DNA from: Campylorhamphus procurvoides
Lineage: Eukaryota > Chordata > Aves > Passeriformes > Dendrocolaptidae
DNA length: 64,000 bases
Reading direction: 5' to 3'
Assembly: GCA_013396655.1 (NCBI GenBank)
Contig: WBMV01006439.1
Span: forward strand, 992,001-1,056,000
The translations under genes and the position numbers were made by a program. The notes beneath the pieces were generated by a model. It searched no databases. It was not told the DNA's origin and was given only the letters and a program-made list of their open reading frames with translations. Below, in pieces: positions 49,787-60,800 of the stretch. The first letter of the stretch is position 1; each line of letters opens with the position of its first letter.

Positions 49787-51725
49787 AAATAACATTTGTT
49801 ACATGTTCTTTAACAGGCTTAATAAAAGACTGCAAAACCTTCAGGTTCTATTGTGGACACACTTATCCTTAGCCCCGACTGCTAACACAAGTTGTAGCAT
49901 TTTAATAATGCAAGTAGCTGCATATTCTGATCGATTATGAAAGACTGTCTGACCTCAGATAATAATTTCAAAAGTAACTTTCAAATATCAAGATAAAAAA
50001 GCTATCAGTGTCTCATTGCTCTTTAATTGGGGCTTAGGTTAGTTAATATTCATTCACTTGCTTCATTAATTTGTATGCAAGCTATAAAATAAAATCACTT
50101 AATATAATGCATTAATATAGTTGTATCGCAATGGGTGGCAAACAGATTGTGGAGATTAAAAAACATACTTTATGCAGCAAGACTTAGTTTAATCTGTTTG
50201 ACAGCTGAGTTTTTGTACTTGTAGTTGCAGATACTGCAAGTGGAGCTAAACAATGTTGTGCTGCCATCCATGTATACGAGACTCAAAACTGATGTGCAGT
50301 TTCAGGGCCTTCAGCATTGGAAAATCATGTTGGCTTTTTTTTAATCTTCATGAATAAGATGACATTTGGATACAGTAATTAAGACTGAATATTACAGAAA
50401 CAATTGCATGTACTTACTTGAAGAGATTCCTCTGTTTCTTTTGGACAGTTTGTATTAACACGGATTTGTGGCCAAGTTTAAGCCTGCATAATCTCATTCC
50501 AAATAAAATTAAAAAATTGATCTTATTAAAATAAGTAAAAAATAATATTTTATGAATTGAACTATGCAGAAAGTCACTATAGAGGTAGTCTTCCCTAGAG
50601 AACAATTTTTTCACCTATTGCAGCTTTGTTAGAAATGAATTGGAGACTAGAGGCAAACAACTGCCAGTGGTTGAGCTTCCAGTGGGATAAGTAAGGAATG
50701 AAATGTGCTAAACTGTGATTCAAACATGAGAAAGAACTTAACAACTTATTCTCATAGGAAGCTACTCCAGAAAGAATCCCAGACGCAACGTTACAGGCAT
50801 GTGTGCTGAGGATCTTGGAGGAAAAAAAAAAATAGACAGTAAGCTAAAGTGATAATGGGGACCCACAACGGGAAACAGATCTGCAGCCTGGCATAGAAAA
50901 ACATGGAAGTTCCAGGAAGCAGAAGCTAAAACCTTGTGTTGTTTTTTTTTGTATGCACTGCAGAAATTTCCATTAAGCATTCCATCACTAAAAACTTGCT
51001 CCTTTTTGCAGGTGCCTATTCTTATAAAACTTTTATTTTGTGAACATCCCTCCTTGAAACACAGTAATGAGGAGTTGAGGAAAGCAGACAGGAACATACT
51101 TATTCCTTTAATAGTTGTCATTGCAACTGAGCAAGAATTGTTTTATTTAATGGTAAAAAGCAACTGCAGGGAACACCACTATGTAGTGTCCCGTTCAGAG
51201 GTTAAATAGCATGTAGTTTTAGCTCTTCGTGTTAGTCATACTATCTGACATCTTTACTGTCTTTTCAGGTCATTAGGCATAAAGAAGGTATTAGGAACAT
51301 GTCTCTCCACATCAGCATAGCAATAGTGATAGGAACTATCAGCTCTAAACGTTTGTTGCCTGAGCCCAGACATACCCATGCTACGAAGAATTTGTGATTT
51401 TGCTCATTGTGTTTACAATGTGTCTACAAATATTTTAACATGCAAAATGTTGAAAATGAACAGGGAAGATTCTTCAGTTGAAAAGCAAAGGAAGGAAAAA
51501 AGAACCATCGATTAGGTCTTTGCTGGACATTAGAAAAACACACTTGAATTCCTTCCTTTACATAATCAAAAGTAGACTTCCAGAGACTTCCAGATACTCA
51601 GAAACTCTCTATAGACACTCAAGACTAAATTTCCCTCTAGAAGAAATGTTGATTTGTCATAAAGGGAGTATAGCTGACTAGTTTAAATCAGTTATCATAT
51701 TATATGCCTTAAAAGCAGATGAGGT
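49787..51725. other. unique AT-rich DNA
   Basis: No gene is recognised. A plus-strand frame after a good acceptor (TTGCTCCTTTTTGCAG, about 51011) runs to a weak GTAAAA donor near 51152, but its codons are AT-driven and no family is visible. Confidence 0.45.
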
Positions 51726-51731
51726 GACTAC

Positions 51732-52173
51732 TGATACCAAAAAGCAGAAGAAAAAACTTCTTAACATCAATTAGTAGATGTTAAAAAGGACATTCTTATT
51801 TATTCAGCATTCTGGACATTCAGAAGATAGTTCTTCTAATTGAACACACTAAATGACAGGTGGACAGGGCTTTTAATTACACATACTGTTTACATAGTCA
51901 TTATATATTCTTGTTACTTAATACATATTCATTAGCTTGAAGACCATTCTGGGTCTTCATTGTCTTGACCTCAGTTCTTGAGCAGGCAGTGTCACAGTAT
52001 TTCACCACCAAAAACTGCTGTGTTGGTTATTTATCTTGTTTGGGTATACAGAGCTTAGTCTACATCCTCTTTGTTTGACCTCCCTTATCTAATTCTCTAG
52101 GACTCCTCTATTATATTGTTCCTTATTTGGGCATTCTGGGATACTGCGTGTAAAGTTTCTATTTCTCACATCA
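51732..52173 (-). mobile_element. retroviral 3' LTR (442 bp)
   Basis: On the minus strand this LTR starts TGATGTGAG directly after a purine-rich polypurine tract and ends GGTATCA, giving TGAT/ATCA terminal inverted bases. It contains a TATA box (complement at 51897-51910) and AATAAATAA (complement at about 51796-51807) in the right order. Since the polypurine tract and env remnant lie on its U3 side, it is the 3' LTR of an integrated provirus. The flanking bases GACTAC (51726-51731) may be half of a target duplication, but the partner is not found because the 5' side is rearranged. Confidence 0.86.
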
Positions 52174-52190
52174 AATCCCCCCTTTCTCTT
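52174..52190 (-). other. retroviral polypurine tract
   Basis: On the minus strand AAGAGAAAGGGGGGATT lies directly before the LTR. It is the expected plus-strand primer of retroviral reverse transcription and fixes the LTR boundary and orientation. Confidence 0.85.
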
Positions 52191-52870
52191 GATACTAAAT
52201 ACTTTAAGAGAATTAGTCTCTTAATATCTCGATTTTATTTTATAGCATAAGACATTGCAACAGCTACGACACTGAATAGCAATAATAATGCAAGCTAAAA
52301 TACAAACGGTGATTATTATGAATATAGATATAAAGAGCTTCTTTAGCTACCTAAAATCAGGTAACCAGGAGGTCAGGGTATTCCAGATTTCTTGAAAGCC
52401 TATAGGGTCACCTTGAGCTACCTGATGTAAAATTTGGGTTTGTTTCTGAATTTCCTGGACATCTGTAGACACTCTACCACTCTAGTCAATGTATACGAAA
52501 CAGCTGGTGCTGATGGCAGTGCATACTCTTCCTTGTCATGCTAAAATAAGGTCTAGGCGATTAAGTTCTATAAAACAACTCATGGCAAGCTATTAACCTC
52601 TTCTTGTAATACAATCATGACATCTATTTTATATATATATTCTATGGTAGCAGAAATGTTCGCTATTATTTTCTATTTCTTCTATCACTACCTGTAAGGA
52701 TTTGAAGACTTCTAGAGTAAGGTATGAAATTTCAACACAAATAAGAGCAGCTAAAGTTGGCATAGCAAGTAGTGTAAGTAATGTATTAATGCCTAAAATT
52801 CATGTGATGCTTCCATATACATAGTGTCAGGACTGTCCAAAATACTTTAACTGTGCTCAGGCCGCTGGGA
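52191..52870 (-). pseudogene. decayed retroviral env, transmembrane subunit
   Basis: This is the C-terminal part of an endogenous retroviral envelope gene, coding on the minus strand and ending just before the polypurine tract. In gene order one sees a hydrophobic stretch and a pair of closely spaced cysteine codons (about 52497-52520), as in the CX6C motif of retroviral TM subunits. Next comes a helical segment rich in Q and I ahead of a tryptophan-containing membrane-proximal part, then a membrane span (about 52261-52345), then a short cytoplasmic tail. Several in-frame stops and frame changes break it, so it cannot make a protein. The surface subunit, pol and gag are not present. Confidence 0.7.
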
Positions 52871-52995
52871 AAACATAAAAAAATAATAGTCAGTGGTAAT
52901 AGAAAGGTCTCTTTAATTACCCAGTTGAGCAAAATGCATTAAAATAGTGGAGGAAATTAAAAAAAAAAAAAAGCTTTTGGATTTTTAGATCTCTC
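52871..52995. other. junction between env remnant and second LTR
   Basis: AT-rich sequence including a run of 14 A (about 52950-52965). It is neither clear env nor clear LTR, and could be degraded retroviral interior. Confidence 0.4.
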
Positions 52996-53555
52996 TGTCA
53001 GCATGGTCCCACCAGAACAAGCATCAGAAAAGCTGAAGAGATTTTGTTCCCTCGAGCTTCCTTAAACACAGATGAAGATCCTTGCTGAGTTATTGTTGGT
53101 CAGTCAATAATCTAAACAATCCCAGTTTGGGGGTAGAAACTGAGACATTTTATTGATCACTCATGCTACAATATATAGAACCAAGGAACGGGGTATGATA
53201 ATGAGGAGGTACGACATGTTAATGAGGGGGATTAACTATGTTAAGTAGGGCTTAGGCAATCCAGTCACGGTTTTTCATCATACAAGCAAACATTTCTTCA
53301 CACCAAGACCACCTGGGGGGAACAAAAAGTTTTCTGCAGGTCCTGCAACATCTCCTAAAAGCCCTTCCAAATCTTGCAAAGGAAGAAAGAGATTATAGAT
53401 AGCTGTAAACAGTCAGTCCTGGTCTTCAAGTAATTTATCGTGGCAGGCTCCTGTCTTATCGAAGGGAGGAAATTCTTTCATTATCTGCTGCCCAGGGCTT
53501 GCTGGACAATCCCTCCAGATCTCCATCTGCTAACATTTGTTTATTTTCCCCAACA
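52996..53555 (-). mobile_element. second, unrelated retroviral LTR (about 560 bp)
   Basis: On the minus strand the segment starts TGTTGGGGAAAATAAAC and ends near ATGCTGACA. It has a TATA box (complement of ACAATATATAGAACC, about 53169-53182) and AATAAA (complement at 53148-53153) about 25 bp downstream, followed by a GT/TC-rich R-U5 part. That is full LTR order. Its sequence is unlike the 51.7 kb LTR, so the two are not the pair of one provirus. No matching target duplication is visible (left flank CTCTC, right flank AGTTA), and the left end is approximate. Confidence 0.68.
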
Positions 53556-53929
53556 AGTTATGTTTTATTACAATGTTCTAAAGACTTAATTAACACACAG
53601 ATATAGGGGGCTGTACTTACAAAAGATCTGTCTGCAGAGAAATTGTGAAATTATACTAGGAAAACAATGGATTCTGTACATCTTGGTGCTAAATCACAAC
53701 ATGTGTATTTTGTTCTAATTAGCGCTCCTCTATTGCTGCTGGAATTTTGCGGATTGCCGTAGTTGAATGAGTAACAAACAATCCTCTGAGGGCAAAGCTT
53801 TCATTTTTGTTTAGAATTTTTTAGTCAAGTTAAGAATAAGCCACGAGACAGAAGCTAAGAACAAAGACAGAGTGTAGACATAACAGATGAGAAATTTTTT
53901 GGTGTTGCTTTGATTTAAATTAAACACAG
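53556..53929. other. unique DNA beside the LTR cluster
   Basis: No recognised feature. A part around 53725-53765 holds two CpG (AGCGCTCC, TTGCGGATTGCCG) and may belong to a further LTR together with the TATA region downstream. Confidence 0.35.
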
Positions 53930-53967
53930 TTTGTTTGTTTGTTTATTTATTTGTTTGTTGTTTGTTT
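53930..53967 (+). repeat. (GTTT)n / (ATTT)n microsatellite
   Basis: Tandem tetranucleotide units GTTT and ATTT over about 38 bp, slightly imperfect. Confidence 0.9.
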
Positions 53968-54300
53968 ATGCTTAAAAGGGCAGTATAAAATCCTGGTTTC
54001 TCCCCTGATTGCAAAGTTCAACATAACTCTGACAGTTGCTTCTTTGTCTTGCTGAAACCAAGACAGAGTTCAAGAGTATTCTCTCAAAGTGAAAGCACCT
54101 ATCTCACTTCTACAAGCTTTCTTGCAGGCAGCCTGCAAACAATCTGCCTAGGCAGCCAACAGCTTTTGGGTGAGCGCAGCAGGCTCTCCCTGGCTTTGGA
54201 GCCTGCTGCTGGTGTAGATGCCTACCCTAAACTTAGTAGAGTCTTACAGATTCTGTAAGACTGTCCTGTGACTGGAATTTCCCAAGTCTTGCAGATAATG
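53968..54300 (+). promoter_or_regulatory. TATA-box promoter-like sequence
   Basis: AAAAGGGCAGTATAAAATCCTGG is a strong TATA-box context (TATAAAA near 53985). It is followed by TTTCTCCCC and a GC-richer stretch with a 69-codon frame (54049-54258). It could be the U3-R part of one more LTR in the retroviral cluster just to the left, or a cellular promoter with a first exon. There is no recognisable protein and no clear donor, so I favour the LTR reading. Confidence 0.3.
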
Positions 54301-57300
54301 ATGTCAGATATCTGCAGCACATGTTGCCTTGTCCAAGGACCAGTATAAATGCAAACACATCATTATAAACTAGAGCAAGGTGGCTGCAAAGGTGAGACTG
54401 TAGCTTTGTCATGCTCAGAATCCTACCTCAATAGTGATAATAACTGCATAATTAGCAGAGAAAAATAGGCTATACACAGTTTTTATACCAAGAAAAAAAC
54501 CTATGAAGAATATGTAATAGAATTCTTATTTCTGTATCAACATCACAGAGGCATTGAACTCGTGGGGTTTTGTTTTTTAGCTTAGTACACTTCCACCTAC
54601 ATCTTATTATCAATCTCAACTACAGAACAAATTGTTTTCCTGGAAATTATATGAAATTATAGTTAACCTGTGAAGCACTGCAACAATACCAATTAGTACA
54701 GTGGGTTTTTATCTTCACTAGGGAACCAGAAAAAATCTTCATGAATGCTTATCTCCTAAAAATTGTGATTTCTACAGCCACGTGCCTCCTAATCCATTGT
54801 TACTTACACAGATATCTCAAAGATACACACACTTTAGATATCTCACATAGATATCTAATTTAAGCCACCTAAATTATTTTTATATAACATAACCTACTAT
54901 GTTATTAATCATTTTACAACAATCCCTTTGTTCTTTTTTATTCTATTTGACATCAAATTTCTTCCTATTCTTATTCACAGTCAACACCTTTTCCTGCATG
55001 CTGATTCTATCCTCAATATGCTTATTCCTTGCATTATACTAAAATCAGATTATTCTGCCACGGTGACCCGTTAATGCTAATATTAAGTCTTCTTTTCTGG
55101 AAAGTGTTCTTTAATAGTCATGCAATAGAATCAATTTTGCAAAGTTAAATGAGGAAAGAAAAGCGCACTACAATTACAAGACTTTAAAAGGAAGTTGGCA
55201 ACAGGGCTAAGTAACAAAGGTAGGCATAGACAGCTTTTGTAATATATTTTTCTTCTGTTGCATCAAATTTACAAAAAGCAGTTTGGAGGAACCCTAACTT
55301 CCATTCAGCTCTGTGTGAATACCAAACTAGCCAGGAGCTGGAGAATTTTCAATGTGATGAACTGAAAGGCTGAAGTGACACTGAAGAGTGCTCAAGTCAT
55401 GTGAGCCATTCCTGCAGACAGAAAGTGCTTCCCAAGGGTTGCCATGGGACAGTGGTACTTCAAGAGAATGATGAATATGAAAACCTTCATGCTCCACCTG
55501 TTTTCCTTTGTCAGTCAGCCCCAGGAGCATAGTTTTGGACTGTGGATAAGCAGGATGTGTTGCATGAACAGCCTAATAGATAACTATTGACATATTGATG
55601 ACTGTAACTTGCTGCATGCTCTCTTGTTTTTCATGATAAAAAAATGCTTTCAAAATCCTGAGTATATGTATCCTTTTGCTCTTGCTTTTCTTTATAAAGT
55701 GAAGTCTTTGAAAAAGAGACTTTTTAATAGGAAATAATTTGGTATCAGTAAGAGGAGGAGACTAAACTTTCAATTAAAGTCTCAATCATATTTTACTGGG
55801 TTTGAAGTAATTTAAATTAATTTCTTTATAGTACAGGGCTTTGATGTAATTTTAAATATCTTCATAGAAGAATGAGTTTGAAAAAAAAAATCGTGTTCAG
55901 GGTAGCTGAATGCACCTAAAGCACTAACTGGACTAAGTAAGGATATTCAATGAGTTTTAACAGATCAGAAACCCTACACTAGCTTCCAAGTTCTTTCAGT
56001 TTCTCATATAATTTTAAGAAGTTCCAGTTTCAGGTCAGATCCCAATAGAATATAAGGATTTATATTACATAAGTGCTGTTAACAGATAAAAACTGAGCAA
56101 TTTAGCTGTGTTCTTCTCAACACTGGGAAATTTATTAATTAGTTAAACAATGCCATAATCTGCACATGTCAAAACTCATAGTATTCTCCATGATTAGGAG
56201 CCAGGATGCAAACCATATTGAAGTCTATAGGATGAATTTCCAGATTTCAGTGGATTGTGAAAAAGAAATAACAGCAGGCTAATGATTATCCTGTCAGACC
56301 AGCAAAACCATGCAACAATAACCCTTGGGGGGTTTTTTGCAAGAAAGACTTAAAAGTTCAGACATAATTATCTTCCCTATCCTGTCTTAGAAGGATGTGG
56401 TCCCTTTACTGTGGCTTTACTCTTAAACCAGCAATTTTCAGTGGCTGCTTGGGTACCAGCAAAGTATACCACAGTCATTCCTGTAAATGGTAGGGAAATT
56501 TCTGAAGCTTGCCTACTCTCCTTTGAGTTCTCACAGACTCCAATAACACCTCAAGATCCTTTTCAAGGCCACTTTACCAACTGCCTCGTTAGCTGTCTAA
56601 CACAGGCAGCAAAAAAATCTATCAAATCCTTTGTTAAAAGAGGTGTGGGAGCTGATGTTGAGCAGCCTTTTCTCTCCAGGGCCTGGCAATTCAAGCTGCT
56701 TAAATGAGACTTGAGGAGGAGGAGTTCAAACAATGTTAGTATGCAGGAATACGCTCAACTGAAATTATAGCATTTGTAGCTTTTTCTCCTACTGTAAATA
56801 CAGCAGAATTTACCAGATCATAAAAAAAGAGAGCCAGCTAGAGAACAAGCCTAAATTATTGCTAGTGTTTTATAGCTTGAAACACACCTTTTTAGTTGTC
56901 CATAGTGAGAGGTGTGTTAAGTATGTCAAAATTTCCATAAAAGATGGGTTGAACCTACAACTACTTCAACAAGGAAATCTCTTTTAATCCAGTGTCTTAC
57001 ATAAATTTATATCCAGAGCTCATATAGAGCTTTATACCCAGACTGTTGATTGCAATGATGTTAATCAGAAACTCTGAAAGTCAAGTCAGAAAAAATATCA
57101 AATAGTGAAGATCCAAAGTTTGGTTTTCTGCTTTTTTTTTTCAGTCAGGATGCCAAAACCTTATCTAAAAATGAGCTTTACTACAATAAAATTTTTTGAA
57201 TATGGATAGTAGTTTAAAAAAGTTTGAAAAACTTATTTCATCTAAATATATCTGAATAAAAAATCTGTATCTAAATTAAAATGAATTATAATTAAAAAAA

Positions 57301-57689
57301 TCATAGGTTTATCATACAGAACATTTTCAAAAGAGATTCTCCAATTTCATATGTAAATATGGCAAAAGAGGGGCTGTTTTGCCAAATGCTGAATTACAGC
57401 ACCTCTCTCCAAGAAAACTTTTGTCAAAAAACCCCAAACTGACCCTTATTCTAAGAGATTTCAAATGAATTAATAAAACAATTATGAATTGCCCCTCATT
57501 TGAACACACAGTTGCTATGAGAAAAATACATTGCAGCAGAGTATTTTCTATTTATTAGTGTTGGAGCTTTTTAGCAATAAAAAATAGTTTGGGACAGAAA
57601 TGTAGAATAACTCAGTACATCATAATTTCAAATTATTTTACAAAGTGATATTAACCTGAAAGAATCCGCTTCATTGAAACTCATGTGAC
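54301..57689. other. unique AT-rich non-coding DNA
   Basis: No gene or repeat is recognised. The 98-codon plus-strand frame at 56411-56707 has balanced composition but no domain, no paired splice sites and no conserved motif that I can see. Confidence 0.5.
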
Positions 57690-57803
57690 ATCACTTCACT
57701 GGTTAGAGCCTGATGCTAATAATCCCTGTATGGGCCATTCACTTAAGAGCTGGACTTGATGATTCTTGTAGGTCCCTTTCAACTGGAAACATTCTGTCAT
57801 TGT
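57690..57803 (+). mobile_element. TguSINE1-like SINE (tRNA-Ile head, CR1 tail)
   Basis: The head CTGGTTAGAGCCTGATGCTA followed by ATAA matches the A-box and anticodon-loop part of tRNA-Ile(AAT). TGTATGGGCCA matches the acceptor end. The tail GAGCTGGACTTGATGATTCT, then GTAGGTCCCTTTCAACTGG and ATTCTGTCATTGTG, is a CR1 3' end. That head-tail pair is the structure of TguSINE1, a songbird SINE mobilised by CR1. About 20 bases between the anticodon loop and the acceptor stem (the T-arm and variable region) are missing in this copy. Its presence is the best single clue that the host is a passerine bird. Confidence 0.85.
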
Positions 57804-60800
57804 GCTGAAAGACTTGTACTGTAGCGCAAAAAATTGTGTAACAATAGTCTGTTCCTTGGTAGAAAGGCATATTAATTCAGGAGGTGTAGGCAAGTACATT
57901 GATCTTTGCTGCCATCCAGAAATGAAATGTTGTGTCAAGCAGCTTTGTCATTGCTATTCCAACATACTGCCTATTCCATGGTGCCTCATTTTAGATTTTA
58001 AAAGATAAATACTTGGTGATCTCTGTAAGTATTTGGATTGTTATAGATCTCATAAATATGTCATGGTGATGAATTCCCATTTTTCTATTGCTTGATGACA
58101 ATCATGGATAATTTCATATAAAAGGCAGATGGTAGACTTCTTTCTTTGGTATTAAAAGTATTTTCTGTTTAGATCATACAAGGCTCAATCCTGCAGACAT
58201 CAAGAATTCCACTCAGCATCATCAGGACTTCCAGAAACTCTGGAACAAAGTTGGACTTTGTAATATAATATAATATTTTTTACAATATAATATTAATTTA
58301 TTTAGGTAAGAATAATATTATATTTCATAATATAATATTAAATTTGATTATATAATCTCTGATATACTTTCCCCTCATCTGGATTCTACTGAGGTTTCCT
58401 AAAGATACTTTAATAGTACCTACTAAAAATATATTAAAAAATTCATGGCAATTATGGTTTTGGTAACAATGGTACATTGGGTGGATCCACCTAGACTTAT
58501 CATCCAATTTTCTGCAAAAATCTGCTGCAGGTGAAAGAGTTTAAGGATACTATAGAAGGTGATATGGAAAATAATAACACTTAGTGAATGGAATTCCTTC
58601 CACCTAACATCAGCTAACCTCATTTACTGTGCCAAGCTAGTACCTAATACCCTCTGAATGAACAAAAAAATAAATGTTTAATACAAACTGAATCACCCTC
58701 TGGAAGTTACTTTCTTTTTCAAGCATAGAAGGAACATCTATGAATAGCTTTCACTAAATAGATAACTTCTAGAGGACTGGACATTAATTTTTACATTTCA
58801 TCTATTAAAAAGGCATTAAAAATTTACCTCAGATATGTGTTCATGCCTTCCAGTGACCATGTTAAAATATTCCATGTTATTTCCTTGCACAGCTGGACAG
58901 ACTTCAAAATTTTATCCTAAGAACCTGGATCATCCTCACTATCCTCCTTTCACCCATGTGTTATGACAACCATCAACTTAGCAATCAAACCTCCCAAGCA
59001 TGCAAATTTTATGAACCGTATTCTGCTTTTGTGTGTGCAGGTATATTTGAGTATCTACCTCCCTTCTACACATGCATGCTCAAAAACTTTTAGACCTTTC
59101 CATCCACTGAAACCAGAATATCGAAGTTACTAAATTTCAATAAATTCTTTGAAACTGTTTCTTATTAGCATCTGCACTGATGAATAGGTTACAGTCTGAG
59201 CTCACTTCTTATGAAATAAAAGAAAAAACTCAGGAAGGGTTTCAGTCAGGTCAAATATCCATAAGGAACATAACGGAAATACTGGTTTCAAACTGGATGG
59301 GACAGTTTCCCAATAGAAAAAGATACTACTGAAGTATGTACCAGAATTCTGCCTCAAAGGAAATTAGAAAACTGAATTAATTATTTGCCAGTAACATTTT
59401 CAATTATTATTATTATATATAAGTTTTTCGTAGCAAGTGCTCAGCTAAGGTACTTCAGATCAAATGAATAATGGGTCCTAAACACAATCAGTTGGCAAAT
59501 GTAATGGCATATCTTATTCGTCAAGGTGGAAGAAATAAAGTGAAGGAAGTGATGAAGGAACTAGTCAGTGTGGATGCTTGAGACTGTTTGGGGATGGGTG
59601 TTAGCTTTCACACAGAAAAGCTGCCACTTGTGCAGTCAGAATCCCAAGAGAAATACAAACAGAAGCAGTGCAGCAGGTAAAGCAATGTTTGTCTTTCAGC
59701 TCAGCCACATAGAGGAAGAAAGAGTAGTTTTTTTCTCTTCTATTATTTCAATATAGGGAAAAATAATAGATTCCAACTAACCACTTAAACATACACACAC
59801 CAATTATGTAAATATAAATACTAAATAAAACAGGGAATTCCAGTCAGCCCACTGCTATCTCAGAAGCCAAGGAGGATAAATTTGTTTAGTGTACCATTTG
59901 ATGCAAATTATTCCCCAAGTCCTGTTAGGGAGGTAAACATTTAAAATGAATCCTATTGTTAAACAGTACTTATGGATTGGGTGTTTCTGCATTTTCTATA
60001 TGCACAGCTTTATGTGTTCCTAATAGAACTATTCTATGTTATTGTGTAGAATTGTAAGTCAGAAATGTTCTTATAGGAATCACTTAGGTAAGGTATAGGA
60101 TCTAATAGAGAATGTTTTCTATCTCTGTCTCTTTTTAAAATAAAAGTTAATAGCATGCAATTTTTCTACTACAGAAATACTTGAAAGTTAATTTTTCGCT
60201 TCTGTAGTAAGTTACTCTTCTGCTAAATTACATGGGATTCATCTCATAAAGGACTTGGAGATTCTACATAACTAACTACACACTGATCAGATGTATCTGA
60301 TCTAGGTGATACACTAAGTTGGACAACTGAGGTGCAGTTTCTTTTCAAAAAGGACATCCAAAAATGATTATACAGTACAGGACAAAACATTCCCAGGCAC
60401 CCAGCTAGCTAATAAGTATGCAGAAAAGGCAATCCTTCTGAAGAAATGTGGCCTTCTAGTAAAGTAGCTGTGCAAAACAGCTTGAATTAGAATTAGGTGG
60501 CCAGGAGGATTGCTTTTGTCTATTTGCATATCTGAATTTGATGAGCCTGCAAGCTTTTTACAGGAAAGAGGAAGGGAAGGCGGAGAAAAATGAAATGAAA
60601 CCCTGTGTCTTGCTTTAGAAAAAAAATGTGAAAGTGAAATATTATTCTCACTTAGTGTTTCATCAGCTAAAATACATTGAGAATTATATCCATTTTTAGT
60701 ACACTATCTTCATGCATTTTCTAGTTATTTTTTGTGCAACCTTATTATATTGCTGCACAAGTCTTCAGAATAATCCTTATAAAGATTGCAAGTACAAGAA

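Noticed and set aside
50934..51209. Plus-strand ORF after a good acceptor
   Set aside because: AT-driven codons, a weak donor, overlap with an opposite ORF and no recognisable domain.
57690..57740. A functional tRNA-Ile gene
   Set aside because: The T-arm region is missing and a CR1 tail follows, so it is a SINE head.
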